Shown here one piece after another: positions 1-16,699 of a DNA stretch of 64,000 bases. The translations under genes and the position numbers were made by a program. The stretch comes from Nissolia schottii (Eukaryota; Streptophyta; Magnoliopsida; Fabales; Fabaceae): contig QANU01055854.1 in NCBI GenBank assembly GCA_003254905.1, positions 488,066-552,065 of the forward strand, read 5' to 3'. Positions within the stretch are counted from its first letter, which is position 1. Each line of letters begins with the position of its first letter. A model generated the notes under the pieces. That model ran no database searches. It worked only from the letters and a program-made list of their open reading frames with translations, and was not told the DNA's origin.

Positions 1-3000
1 TTTGGGGGCTTACTTAAGATAGTTTATGTGTTAAGGGGATGAGAATGAGGGTACAATTCTTTTTATCTTTAGAAAGAAGAGTAGAGAAATCAGATTGTGG
101 TTCATGGAGACTGATAATTGTTGTCATCGTATTGAAGATTCAAAACCACGTTGTGTTGAAGCAGTGCCTATGCTGATCTTGGTCTTGTAGCTATATGTTT
201 TTGCTGTATTAGAATTTATATTTTTCTGAATTTGATATATTCAGATTAGTTCAGCTTCTGGTGATGTTCGCTGCATTGCTTTTAAAGGAAGGTTTTAAAG
301 GACTGTATTGTATGAAGTTTCTCACTATCTTGTCCTTTTAAAAACATTTGATAAATTTTGTCACCCATGTCTATGTTGATATGTCAAAATATTTTTTTGA
401 TATCAATCTTTGAAGTCATGGGGTTTATCACTGGATTTGCCCTTTGATGCTATTCAGTTTTAACTGAAGCTCTACACCTCATAGATTTTACTGACCAAGT
501 CGAAAATATTGGTTTGCAAGTTGTTTCCTAGTTTATCAACACTTTTGTGTAGTTAACTAGTTTGATGTTGTGGAAGTTAAATGATCTGTTGTGCTTAATG
601 AGTAGTGTGTCTTTTCGTTCATTGCACTGCTGATTTTGTATTTTAGGTATGGTCCAACCGCTGACTTTGGATCATTGGTGTTGTTATCTTTTGATTTTAC
701 ATGAATTTACATCTCTCTCTCAATCAAATCAGTTAGAAGTTGATTCCAAAGGGGTTGTTTTTTTATTCTTGAAGGCTAGCTTGTGTCACTCTGGCTCAGT
801 AGCAAGCACCTACAGTGGCAGTTGCATTAATAGAATCAAGACTTAAGAGACCTCTCACATTTTCCTTGCTTTTAAATGGAAATCTTTTAATAGCATCCTG
901 ACTACAAGGTTTTTCAATGGGAGAAGCCAAAAAAACTTTTATACTGAACTTTTCTTTGAAAGATACTTTAAATCAAAGCTTTAGAAAACCATATCAGAGA
1001 ATTTTGAAAAGTTACTGAGTCTCAAACCCTATCTGAGGTTCTTCACAAAGCTGGAATAGGTGTAGTGCTCTGTTTTTGTATGTTTTGCTGGTAGGTTCTT
1101 GGTATTTTTAAAGCATAACTGATTCTTGAAGTTCTACTTGCAACATGTATTCTTTCATACATAGAAAAAATTGTAATGATGAAAAATTTAATAATAAAAA
1201 GAAAAAAGAAAAGAATACCCAGATCAGCTTGTCTACCTAGATATATTGCATCTACATTCACTTATCTGTCCTGCTGGTTAATGAGACAATTAAGTTTGAT
1301 GTTTTTTAAAATCTGCTGAATTTTTGTTATTGAGAAAATCCAATTGATCTTGTAGATGCATCTGTGTTTCTGGCTGAACTTCCCTTCACTTTGGGATCCA
1401 ATTGACCTTGTAGATGCATGATGCCACTTCCCTTAACTTTGTGATGGTTTATGGTTTAGTGGATTTTGTTGATGCATTATGGTTGTGATTGTGATATTTC
1501 CTTTTTTGTTTAACGAAATAAAAAAGTTTGACTTATTGAGGTCTTGGATTTGAGCAGCAGAGCAAGGTGATAGTGTTATCACAACTGAATTTTTAAAAAA
1601 ATGATGCCATGCTAATAGTCTGTTTTACTGCTTTCTCGATCTAAATCAACATTTGGAACTCCTGCATTCATTGCTTTAATGATCATCCCATCTGTTTAGA
1701 TAGATGTAATAAGCCTAGCCATGGAATGCCTTATTCCTGAGCTGGGGTTTTATGACTTTGGTTTATTCTGTCATTCTCCACTCCAGTTTGGTCTCCATCT
1801 GGTTTTGCATGAAAGGGAGTTCTTTATATTTTCCAGCCTGATGAATGCTTTTGCATGTTGCTCGACTTCCCATACCACAATTGCAACTCACAGTAATCAT
1901 GTCATTCTCAAGTTCTGCTTTGAGTCTTTTGATGTCCACACAGATAGATGTCTGCTCCCCATCCTATTCACTGTTCATAGCTGTTTCCTCTTTGTGCTGG
2001 CTCGACAAATTATTAGGATTTTATAGAGCACCAAGTAAGATTGTACACTTATAATTTAGAGTGACATTTTTGGTTTAGATGGTAGTTAGTGATGAGTTTC
2101 CTAATACATAAAATTAAAATGTCACTTTTTAGAGCATAATCATACTTGATGTTCTACAAGTACCTAATAATTTTCTTGGAGCCAACTTTTGTAGCTGAAT
2201 CTCCACACCGATCAAATAGGTCTTCTGTTTTAATGATCATCCCATCTGTTTTGCTACCACAATCTCTTATATGGCATATGAATTATGTGAATCAGTTTCT
2301 CAGCGCCGCCAGACAGGATTCAAATTCAACTTCCTTGTATAATTTCACAAGTAAACACCAGTTCTTTCTGTTGAATATCCTCCCAAAATTAGGTTAACTT
2401 CCTCTTCATAAGTAAAGAAAATTACTTTCAACATTGCTCTTCCAAATCAATTTTACTTTGCTGCAATGTCGAGAGGAATTTATCGTAATCGATGTTATTT
2501 TCTAATTGAATTCATGTTAATTTTCTTTTAAACTTTGTGTGAGCTCACGATAGTAGATACTCAGGATGCACCTAAAATAAGTTAATATATGTATATATAT
2601 TTTTCTTTTATTCATAATATATCTGTGTATATATAAAATTAACTTGAACTTTTTATTAATAAATTTATTTTTAACAGTATCCCAATACATATATGTTATG
2701 GCCTTGCGATTTGGTGATATGAGCTGACTGGATGTTGAGCTTTCCCTGTGATGGTTCATGCTCCTTGATTTTTGGGTAATGTTGACGGTGGATTTGCAAG
2801 AGACTCTAATGCCTAAATTAAAAGATTTTAGGCAGGCCCATAGGTTGGTGTGGCAGGTGATAGGTTGAAGCGTGCCAAGGGTGCTACAACACCTAATTGG
2901 AGCGCATTATATGCGTTGCAGCGCGTCTCTAAAACTAACCTAGGCTCTTATGACTGACCTAGTGGCTTGGGTTATTACAAGATCTTCTCTCTTTGTATTA

Positions 3001-3170
3001 TATGGCTTGTTAGGGGTCTTAGTCCCTATGCGCCGGTCATGACTCTATTTGGGTCGTGGCATAACTTGTATTCTCGAGAATAAAAATTGCCTGAATTTCA
3101 TTCTCACGCCCCATGGGATTGTTGGATTTCCATGGGATTGGAATGTTTTGACACATAGAAAGACCAAATT
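1..3170. other. Gene-free left edge, T-rich
   Basis: No exon, RNA gene or intact element is recognisable. The plus strand is T-rich, like a plant intron or 3' flank, and could be transcribed sequence of a gene lying to the left. It holds a duplicated word (AATGATCATCCCATCTGTTT near 1678 and 2231) and an imperfect repeat around 1341-1445 built on 'CTTGTAGATGCAT'. Open frames here are short and show no family resemblance. Confidence 0.5.
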
Positions 3171-3179
3171 GTTCCAAAC

Positions 3180-3570
3180 CTCATACCTTAGGTCAACACC
3201 ACCCACCAGTCGACCATCACCGACCAACGATCGACCACCGCAGACTGACAACTAACCACGATTGGCTGGCGATCGACCACCGTTGGCCAGTGACGGACCA
3301 CCACTTGCTAGTGACGAATCACCATCGGTTGGCAACGGACAACCGCCCGACTAGCGATGGACCACCCACCAGCAGAGGATCATCGCCAGCTAGTGACCAT
3401 CGCCGGAGAAGGACCATCGTCGACGGGGACGGACCATCGTCGGGCAGTGACAAGTAACCGTCGGATGGTGAGAGACCATCGCCAAATGACAACAGAACAC
3501 CATTGGAAGGTGCTGGACCATTGTAGGATGGCGAAGGAACATCGCCGAAAGGTACGGACCACCGTCGGAC
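3180..3570. repeat. GC-rich minisatellite, period about 21 bp
   Basis: Imperfect tandem units built on 'TGACGGACCACC' plus a variable part and 'GCTAG' recur about every 21 bp, clearest at 3260-3370. The block is much more GC-rich than its flanks. Because 21 is a multiple of 3, long open frames appear on both strands; these are periodicity artefacts. The AT-rich flanks (3060-3170 and 3600-3740) share vocabulary such as 'TATTCT..GAATA', suggesting the array sits inside an old transposon. Confidence 0.75.
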
Positions 3571-3973
3571 GACGTTGGGTCACTTACATACATTGTTATG
3601 TTATGGGTATTTTTGTAAAAATATATTTTAATCCCTAGAATGTTTTGCAATCAAACGCTTTCAAATCATATTCTTGGGAAAGCTTTTCCTGCAAATAACA
3701 TTCTTGATAATAGTATTCCTAGAAATAAAAAAGATTCTGTGAACAGCATGCCCCTCAATAAGCTTTCAATAATTTATTTATTTAAAATATATCTTTTCCC
3801 ATTTAAATTTGCTTGTTTCCATTTTTTGGGTTGCTTCAACAAATGAGTGGATATAAGTGGCAATTTAAAGAAAGAAGGCGCGAAATTTGTCATAGAAAAA
3901 AGGAAAAACAGAAGGGAAAAAAAAAAAAAGCGGTGACATGGGTCCTCGACGTGGCTGGCTCTCTATGCAGGGA

Positions 3974-3981
3974 TATATAAA
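3974..3981 (+). promoter_or_regulatory. TATA box of the RABH1 gene
   Basis: TATATAAA lies 231 bases before the RABH1 ATG. It is followed by a CT-rich leader (4029-4075), a usual plant core-promoter arrangement. The transcription start is inferred at about 30 bases downstream. Confidence 0.6.
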
Positions 3982-4202
3982 GGCATCGCACTTAAAAATT
4001 TTGATCCGTTTCGGTCATCGTCAACATTTCTCCTCTGCCTCTCCTATTCATTCTCCCTCTCTCTGTCGCTCTCGAATTCTGAGAGATTCAGATCCAGATC
4101 TGAGCCCTAATCTCGTTCTCTATTACTCGCGTTCGCGCATAATTGTAACAACATATTCCAAATTAACAGAAGAAGCTTCCAGAATAAGAAGGAAAAGAAT
4201 AG

Positions 4203-8489
<4,287 letters not shown>

Positions 8490-9397
8490 AAAAAATTCTA
8501 TTTACAGAAGTGCCAAAATAAGTCTGTTCACTTGGCTCAATTGGGGGAATGGTTGCTTTGCGGGCGGAAACGTGCTATATGGCTCAGTTTACTTGGCGAG
8601 AGGGCAAATTGCAGTAATGGTTTTTTCTTTCATTTTTTGGTAAGAAAATTGCAGTAATGTGTTTTTTTTTTTTTCTGTAGTAATGTGTTTTAATGTAAGA
8701 TAAAAAAAAATGGTAGTTATTTTGATTTTTATTTTATTTATTACACAATTAGACCTCGATGTATGAACACAGGAAATAAAATGATAGAGAATTTTTGTAT
8801 CAGGAGACATGAAGAAAGAATTGGAATCCTTCAAAAAGAGAATCTCACTTCGAATAGAAAAGTGAGAGGTCTACGTTGTTTGATCAGTAAAGTGAGCATT
8901 ATGTAAAATCTCTTTATTGATCCAAAGTCAAATCTCTCACTACTGAGAATCCAAATTCACGGAGGCACTGTTGAATTTGGTGGAATTTCTGCAATTTTCT
9001 GAATTGAAAACATCCTATTCAATTTATGTTTGGAGGCAGAATCGCGTTCTTCGATGATAAGTTCCATGGATGCATCTCGCGCTAGCTTCTATTGAGTATG
9101 AAAGATGAAGTAAAACGATGTCGACTCCATTTAATGGCCAACTTGACTCTTAGCGTAATCATTAGATTGTACAACTACTGCTATTTGAATTGGTCGATGA
9201 TTTAATTACTAACATTGGGAGTTTATAAACATAGATCTCGATTATGTGCCAAATAACATTTTCGAGATATTATCTTCAACATCATTAGGAACCCTATTAC
9301 AATTCGAAGTTTTAAATTTGACAAACATAGAAGTTGAACGTAGACAGAAGGCAACAAAGATTTGACCGCCAAATAAGAACATGCGATGATTTGACCA

Positions 9398-12300
9398 TCA
9401 AATAAGAACAAAGCCATCAGCCTTCTGCCTGACCCTCAATGTCAGATATATCAAAACCAATGTTCCCAAGCTTGACCTGCAGGGTAATTGATCAATTTAG
9501 TCAATGGTTCATATAGAATGAACAAGAATTTGCATAAAATATCCAGTTGGAGCGCAACAGAAGCTGTATTAAATACGGAAGCCAATTATACACCCTAATA
9601 ATCAATCTAGTTAATGCTCTTTACAGTGATGTGTGTCTGTTTCCATTCTTATCAGTCTTCTGGAATTTCAACATGCATGCAAGTAAATTCACAACACATC
9701 ATTTAGACGTACGGTGTCATAATCTCGGATACTATTCGCAAGTTAGAGAGTTGGTGACTCCTTCATTCCCTTATTGGACCACTTCAATTGTCCACTATAT
9801 TATACACAGACAAAGAATAAGAATCTATATGCTGTTTAGCAAATTTATCACGTTACAATTATTGGGAAGAAAAATAAAAACATCACTAGTTATAACAGAA
9901 TACTCATATGAAACACTTAACCAGGATTAAAAAAAAAAAAAAAGAATATTCAGATGAACTAACTAAAACTTAGTATTAAATGACAAGCTTGTGTTTTAGT
10001 TTGTCAGTATTAGGCAGTATTTATTTTCCTACAATTTTTTCCAATATTAATATTTTATGAATAAGCATAGTGGTCCATCATTCAATTTTGTTGGTATAAT
10101 ACTGTCCTCCAATTAAATGACATTGAAGACAGATGAACACATTTAGGACCAATAAAATTAATACCGTCAAGAGAGTAGCTGCAGATCTAATGTTGTTCTG
10201 TTGTTTAGAACTTACAATATTGAAAACAGGAGAGCAACTTTTCTGGAATCGAATGAGGCAGCACGCTTATATCTTCTCCATCTGTTGCTTGGTAAATCAT
10301 GTAACTTCTCAGTGACTGGTTTATCTGTTAATTTACAGATCTGAAAGTTAAAAGTGTATCTAGATAAAAAGAAGCGAGTAATTGGTAGATTAAACATTAC
10401 AAAAAATGGGGAAAAAAAAAAGGATGCGAGATAAAAATATAAGGACAACATAATATAGTAAACCAAATTAGGCATATCAATGCAACCATGGAAAGCAACA
10501 GGATCATAACAGCAATATCTTTTCAATGAATGGCCTTTGTCTTCAAGTTTAAACTAAACTATATTCTCTACTTAAGTATTTCATCTATTTGTTTGATTGC
10601 ATAGGGAAATGCCGGAGTAAAACCAACCTATCTTTTACCACCCTGCTTTTGACAAGGCAAGAAAATGTGAAATCTTGTGGTTAATAGTCAGAATCATCCA
10701 ATTGGCCAAAAGCATGTTCCAATTCTCTTTGGAGGGTATATGTTCTTCATTACATGAGAGGATAGAACAATTTATTTTGATGCTGTTAGTACATGTTCTC
10801 TTATTTTCGTTTCAACTCTAAACTATTCTAACTGCTTGTTTACAGAAAATCATTATCTTCTTATTATCAACTCAAATCCAGTAAAAGAAAAACTGCATAA
10901 GCTTATCTGAATTTTAAGTACTAAGCTCAACAAGATCACCACATACCTCTTGAATTATTGAGGCTCATCAATCCCCCTGCTTTGAAACTTGATTCTCTCC
11001 ACAATACACTCTGCAATGTTGTGAAATATCAGTCCTTATACTCATGCCAGAACATACATATAAATGGAGATTTCTTCAGGACCTTTTGTTTTTATTAGGG
11101 TACCTATGTACATCCCAAGGCATTCAAAGTAGTAATATATAGAAATGGCGTGGAAGGAAGAATGCTTACTGCTCAAATTTATCTGAAATCAATTAAACCT
11201 ATCTATATGTAATATGATATCTTTAAAAATAACCGTCAATATGAGTTTACGAGACTTACAGTGGGCGAGTTCCCAGTTTTAAAACTCTCAACAACCTCTT
11301 CATAGGATTCATGTGAAGTGGAGTTTCCATTCACACTAGGTATATCAATTATGCACTGGGAATACTCTTCCTCAGTTTTCATTTCAAAATCAAAGCAGTT
11401 TTGGCAATTCAAGTCAGCATCCAAGCACATTGGGCTTTCAGCTTGATTAGGGACCTCTAAGATGCTTAAGAAAGCTAGTGGTGAAGCACAAGTTGCATTT
11501 TCAACTTCCTCAGGCAACATTGAAATACTGTAAACGTCTTGAGCCTGCAGATATAGAATGGTGTCAGTTTTTTGCACAATTTTTGATCTGTTTCCTGATG
11601 TTTATTAGTGGCATAAAATTGGTCAAGCAATTCAAATAAGAAAAGCAAGCAGGAAACAAAAAAAAAATCTATGACTGTCCCTCCCCTTTGGTCCTTAATT
11701 TTAACAGTTCCATGAAGGGGGGAAAAAAAGCAGCTTTGGTGTCTTACAGTACAAGAAACCATTTGATCCAAAATAACAAGGCAAACAATCTAACCCAAAA
11801 TGAAAACTCAGGTGCGAAGTTTACATATCAAGAAAGATAACAGTAACAAGAAAAAATCGAAGTGAAACACGAGTAGATATACTTGAAAACTTTCCTCCTC
11901 TCTCCCAAATCTTTATTGATCCATTATACGTTAACACAAACTGTTATTCAGACAAAACTCAGCGCAAACATGCACCAACAGTGAACCTGAACCTGAACCC
12001 GAACCCTCAACAATAAAATGCATAATGTAACACAATTGCTTTTGTTTCTAATTTCTACGTAATAACATGCCTTCATACAAAGCCAGATTTCATTTCCTCC
12101 CAATTCTCACTCTTACCAAGCACTAGCTAAAAATAAGATCTCTTTTGGGGTTGAAAAAAAGGCCTAAAAGAAGATAAAATCCGTTTATTACCATTCAGAC
12201 ACATAAAGTGTACTAGTACTAGACTAAAAGGTTTCAAATTGATTAGTAAAAAAAAAAGAAGGAAAAACAGTTAAATCACTGTGTGATATAAAGAATGACC

Positions 12301-13065
12301 AACATGAGAACCGTGTAATCCGGATGCATGTGAAGTCTCTTTGATCCGAGTCGGCGGAATCTCTGAAATAGGTAACAGAAAATAAAGTAAAATTCAGCCA
12401 AATTTACATTAAAAAAAAAAAGTCCGATTCTGCAACTTGCCAACATTCTTAGGTGATCTCAAATCTAGTATAATTTAATTACCTAGAGAAAGCTGTCGAT
12501 TAAGTTCATCAACACCTGGTTTGAGCACTTTCATAGAACAACAACCCACAGGTACATTCCCGTTCCCTTCCAGAAACTCCCCAATTTGATGCTCTTTCTG
12601 CAAAAACAAACCACAACTCAGAACTATCCACATAAAATTAATCAAATAAAATAAAAAAAAACAAAATCTCGGTTAAGAATACATTGAACAATGCGACTCA
12701 TCAGACAAATAATTTTGAGTGAAAGGCCTTTTTATTTAGAGCGAGGACTTGGATCCATGCATCTTATGTAAGACTGTGAGCAAAAACCAACTTGCTTCTG
12801 CCTTTGAATTTTCAAACGACGCAATTAATTAATAACATGAGCTACAGCGGAAAACGTGTCGTTTTCAATCTTTGCAACTTGTTTGAAGCAAGATGAGATT
12901 CCGAGTCGGTCATTAAAACGACACGTCGCCACGTAGCGAACTCGAAATGCAGAGCTTAGAATCAGAGAGGCATTTAGGTTCAGACGCAGTGCGGAGACTG
13001 AAGTTTTGAGGAGGACGGTGGAGATTAAAAGTAACGTTTACCTGCGGGGACAAATCGACGGCCAT
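9398..13065 (-). CDS. Unrecognised protein with a C-terminal membrane segment
   Basis: Six exons are inferred from splice signals and phase: 13065-13042, 12597-12483, 12362-12280, 11544-11260, 10340-10216 and 9476-9398, giving about 236 residues. The product starts MAVDLSPQ. Its middle is acidic (exon 4, about residues 75-169, with several Cys). A basic stretch RWRRYKRAASFDSRK follows, then one hydrophobic segment (about 204-224, with SSLGTLVLIYLTL) and a short tail RVRQKADGFVLI. The layout suggests a tail-anchored or single-pass membrane protein with a cytosolic N-terminus. I believe related plant proteins of unknown function share the C-terminal block but cannot name the family. The least certain junction is the exon 3 donor at 12279; CAT|GTTGGT at about 12303 is the alternative. 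A further 64-nt exon-like segment at 11010-10947 would break the frame. The last two exons join perfectly in phase, which supports them strongly. Confidence 0.72.
10947..11010 (-). other. Candidate cassette (poison) exon
   Basis: Sixty-four bases lie between an acceptor (TTGCAG) and a good donor (GAG|GTATGT) within the intron between 11260 and 10340. The length is not a multiple of 3. Inclusion after the upstream exon leads to a stop just inside the next exon (R-D-L-stop). It may be an alternative exon that triggers decay of the message, or a chance match. Confidence 0.4.
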
Positions 13066-13429
13066 TACGGAAGTGTGGGTTTGCTCATGAACAAGAAAGA
13101 AAGAGAGAAGAAGAGGAATTAAAATGTGAGAAGAAATGTGAATGTTGTTGTTATATGGGAGTGATAGTGAAGAGGAAGAGTGAGTGACTATGTATGTACC
13201 CTAAGGGTGGCGCGATTTGCCAGGAAGGCTCCTTCTGAGTATGACGTCGAATTCTCCTACCGCCACACCCACTTCCCACTGTTCACTGTTCGACACGAGT
13301 GCCCCTTCACTGCCCTGACCATTATGACCCTTGCTTTTCTGTTTTGTGTGTTTATTTTTACTCTCTTCTTTAAAGTAAGTCCATCATTTTTATTTTTATT
13401 CTTTGCTTAATTATGTAACCGTTATCTCA

Positions 13430-13940
13430 AATGTGAGAAAATTATGCTGTTCTACTTGTGAATCGCTGAGAGCCTGCGACTTTGATTGATTTCATTATAA
13501 TTTTTGACCGACCGATTTAAGGTATTACTTTCAAATTTATAAAACAAAGATACAAACGAAATCGAAGTTGAGAGTTTTGGATTTTTCTTTATTATACAAA
13601 ATGAAAGTGAGGAGGTTTAATTTTTCGTTATAAAAATACAGACATTACTTGTTATAAAATCGATGAATTTGGGTGAATCATGGGCGATGAATAGATGATA
13701 ATAGTTTAGTGAGGTTGGTTGTCTTGATGTGGCGAGGGGGGGGCTGTTATGCATGTGAATGAAGTTGTTATGCGTGAAGCTGAAAAAAGCAGCCTTTGCC
13801 ACGGACAACGAGACAAAAGTTAGTAAAAGAGGGTCTGTCACGGGTTTCTTCACTGTTCGTACTCGATCCACGATCCATCCTCTTATTTTCTAATTAAATT
13901 AAGACAAATTTTTATGTGGCTATATATATATATATAGATA
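13430..13940. other. Intergenic stretch before the gap
   Basis: No gene is seen. It holds a short G8 run near 13740 and ends in (TA)n at 13921-13936, where the assembly breaks. Confidence 0.5.
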
Positions 13941-14338
13941 NNNNNNNNNNNNNNNNNNNNNNNNNNNNNNNNNNNNNNNNNNNNNNNNNNNNNNNNNNNN
14001 NNNNNNNNNNNNNNNNNNNNNNNNNNNNNNNNNNNNNNNNNNNNNNNNNNNNNNNNNNNNNNNNNNNNNNNNNNNNNNNNNNNNNNNNNNNNNNNNNNNN
14101 NNNNNNNNNNNNNNNNNNNNNNNNNNNNNNNNNNNNNNNNNNNNNNNNNNNNNNNNNNNNNNNNNNNNNNNNNNNNNNNNNNNNNNNNNNNNNNNNNNNN
14201 NNNNNNNNNNNNNNNNNNNNNNNNNNNNNNNNNNNNNNNNNNNNNNNNNNNNNNNNNNNNNNNNNNNNNNNNNNNNNNNNNNNNNNNNNNNNNNNNNNNN
14301 NNNNNNNNNNNNNNNNNNNNNNNNNNNNNNNNNNNNNN
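13941..14338. other. Assembly gap (398 Ns)
   Basis: Unsequenced bases follow a TA microsatellite. Open frames that cross the gap have no meaning. Confidence 0.99.
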
Positions 14339-14430
14339 AAAAAAATATATTATAAAATCGATAAACAAGCATTACAAAACAGATAAATAAACATTGTTAT
14401 TGAGCATTTATGCATGCACAAATACGCGTG

Positions 14431-14565
14431 TGTTTAATATTTGTTCGTTTATGTGCTTAATAATGATTGTTCCTATGTTTTGTGTGTGCACGACCACTCA
14501 TGTTTAATATTTGTCTGATTATGTGTTTAATAATGTTTGTTTCTCTGTGTTATAATATTTGTTTC
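14431..14565. repeat. Two-copy tandem repeat, period 70 bp
   Basis: TGTTTAATATTTGT starts at 14431 and again at 14501. Both copies continue with similar 'TTATGTG(C/T)TTAATAATG(A/T)TTGTT' sequence. The copies are imperfect. The array lies next to the gap, which may hide further copies. Confidence 0.75.
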
Positions 14566-14709
14566 TATCGATGATGTACACATAATGTCAATTTTTGTGA
14601 TGTACAAATAGCAAGGATGTTCTGTTTATTATATGATCATCAAATATGGCATTCTATATTTTACAAGAATTTTTGTTATCTTAATTATATTCTACGTTTT
14701 TAATTAAGA

Positions 14710-14710
14710 A

Positions 14711-14743
<33 letters not shown>
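14710..14743. repeat. (AC)n(AT)n compound microsatellite
   Basis: About eleven AC units run directly into about six AT units. The neighbourhood (14390-15150) is AT-rich with no gene seen. Confidence 0.9.
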
Positions 14744-15349
14744 AAAGAAAAATATTTGAGAGACCTAACAATGACACTTGATATTTTGATGATAAAATAG
14801 AAAAAAAAATATCAAATGTCATTCATAGTTGGTAGGTTGATAAGTAAGTTGATGAGTTAGATCTCTTAAACACTACTATTCATTGTAATCATGGGTGAAT
14901 TTGTTTCAACTTTTAAAAAAATATTGAAAATTTTATTTTTTATACAAAAGTAAAATTTTCAAAAACATATTTTTTTAGCAGCTATTATGTTTAGTTTCTT
15001 TTAAAAAAAAAGATAAAAACTAATTTTTATGAGATTTTAATTATTTTTAAAAAATTATGCAAATATACAAAATTGATTATTTCAACTAAAAGTGCTTATT
15101 TTGACAAATAAGTTGAAACAAACATACTGACAGTATTTAACACAATGCTTTTGGGTGAAGGCTATGGTACACGCCGCTTCTTTGTTGGCATCTTATGCAC
15201 ACCATCATTTTGTGCAAAAAGATCAGTATATTTACCATTTTTGCCATCACATGCCATTTTTACCATCTAGATACTTGCTTGGTAACTGTTATTATATACA
15301 ACCCTACTACAGAGACCCTAGTGATCTGTTCCTATCTCCACCCAAGTAT

Positions 15350-16200
15350 GGGTATATTTTGTAACTCTCCTACTGATTGTCGGTGTATAGCTTTAGCTTG
15401 TTGACAGAAGAAGCATCTAGCCACAAAACTTTCTATATCCTTCTCCATGCTCTTGCACTAGAAGGGTTCCTTTAGGTCTTAGAACATCTTCATCAATCCT
15501 GGGTGGACCGATTAAGTTGTACTATGAACTCCTTCCATAACTTGATTTCTTAAATCGCCAATGTTGGGGACATACATCTATGTCCCTACATGTAACACTC
15601 CTTCTAAGTCCAATACTATGCCACTCTTGATCTTCGTGGTGCTCCCCTTATATTGGGACCTTTGGTTTGTCGTCTCTTGATCTCTAGGGATGCAGCCTAG
15701 ACCTCGAGGTTGGCTTGGAACGCCTTTGACTGAATTACGGTTAAACCTAGACCTTCTGCTAGACATCTCACACTATACCCATTTGCATAATCTTGATCTC
15801 ATAGGAATGCTAAACTGAGCACACTGTGAGAAGTTCACCTGATGCTATCTTGACTTGAAACAATCTTCCGAGAGTGGGAGGTGATATCTTAAGATAGATA
15901 CCCAAGAACAGAGATACATAGAGGTGCGAGGACCCCGGATACTAAAGCAAGAGCATCAAAAGAACATATTGAAACGATACCTATTAAAACTGCGTTGGGT
16001 GACTGAGCTTCTTGATGGATCAAGGTGTACAAACAGGGAACTTCTTCGCCACTGACACTTTGGCCACCGGAAAAGTTGCTTCCTTGTCCTCTATGGTTTG
16101 GGCCCCTACCTCTGGCACCTCTGCCTACTGGAGCCATCGACTCACCAAAGCTTCCTAACTTCTGAGTGGCTTAGTTTCCTAGGTGTGTCCCTTGACTAGA
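15350..16200 (-). mobile_element. Decayed Ty3/gypsy polyprotein remnant
   Basis: Read on the minus strand, 16137-15890 gives a Gly/Arg-rich gag tail (GRGARGRGPNHRGQG) followed by protease-region sequence (YTLIHQEAQSPNAV, VSICSFDALAL). Further along, 15640-15360 reads like the integrase zinc-binding region (HPGLMKMF, then FVARCFFCQQAK), interrupted by stops. The order gag-protease-integrase has no room for reverse transcriptase and RNase H, so an internal deletion is likely. No LTRs are visible. Confidence 0.7.
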
Positions 16201-16440
16201 AGCTACCTGTAGGTTGGGATAGTCCCTCTTTGCCTGAAGTGCTAGACCGACAAGGACTAGGATGGTGCTTCCCGCAGGTTGGATAGGAAAGGAAGGTATA
16301 TTCCCTGAGAACTGCATCGCTACCTACTGATTGCCTCTGGTGAGCAAACACAGAGATACAGAGGTGCATTCTAGGTGAGCAAATGCATAGTGGTGGAGTT
16401 ACTTGATGCCAACAGTGATCGAACGGATACTTGAAGAGGG

Positions 16441-16668
16441 CTAATTAAAACATTGAGACATCATGTACATGTTACTCTGTTTGGAGATTTTGGCGAAATG
16501 GCCCCAAATGGGTTGGTCGTCGTCAAATGGGTTGTTTTGCCACAAAATGTCAATGATATTTTGATTCTTAACATTTTTTACCCACAACCTAACAATTCTA
16601 ACTTTGATTCCCAATGTTTGTTTTGAAAGAGAAATGTCGACTTTGTGTAAGGTAATTTGTAGAGCCAT
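16441..16668 (-). pseudogene. Possible RPA70-like (DUF223) fragment
   Basis: A 75-residue open frame starts with a real ATG. Its first half (KVDISLSKQTLGIKVRIVRLW) resembles the start of RPA70-like OB-fold proteins, which are abundant in plant genomes and often carried by Helitron-type or other elements. After about residue 45 the likeness stops. Upstream on the same strand (17255-17000) lies AT-rich sequence with a TATA-like TTATTTATAA. This identification is weak. Confidence 0.3.
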
Positions 16669-16699
16669 ATTTTGTTATTTTATTTTCTTTCATAGAAAA

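Noticed and set aside
3357..3650. Frames in the 3.2-3.6 kb GC-rich block, both strands
   Set aside because: They follow from a 21-bp repeat period that keeps all frames open, with no conserved protein sequence.
13883..14386. Frames of 150-160 residues around 14 kb
   Set aside because: They consist almost wholly of the N gap.
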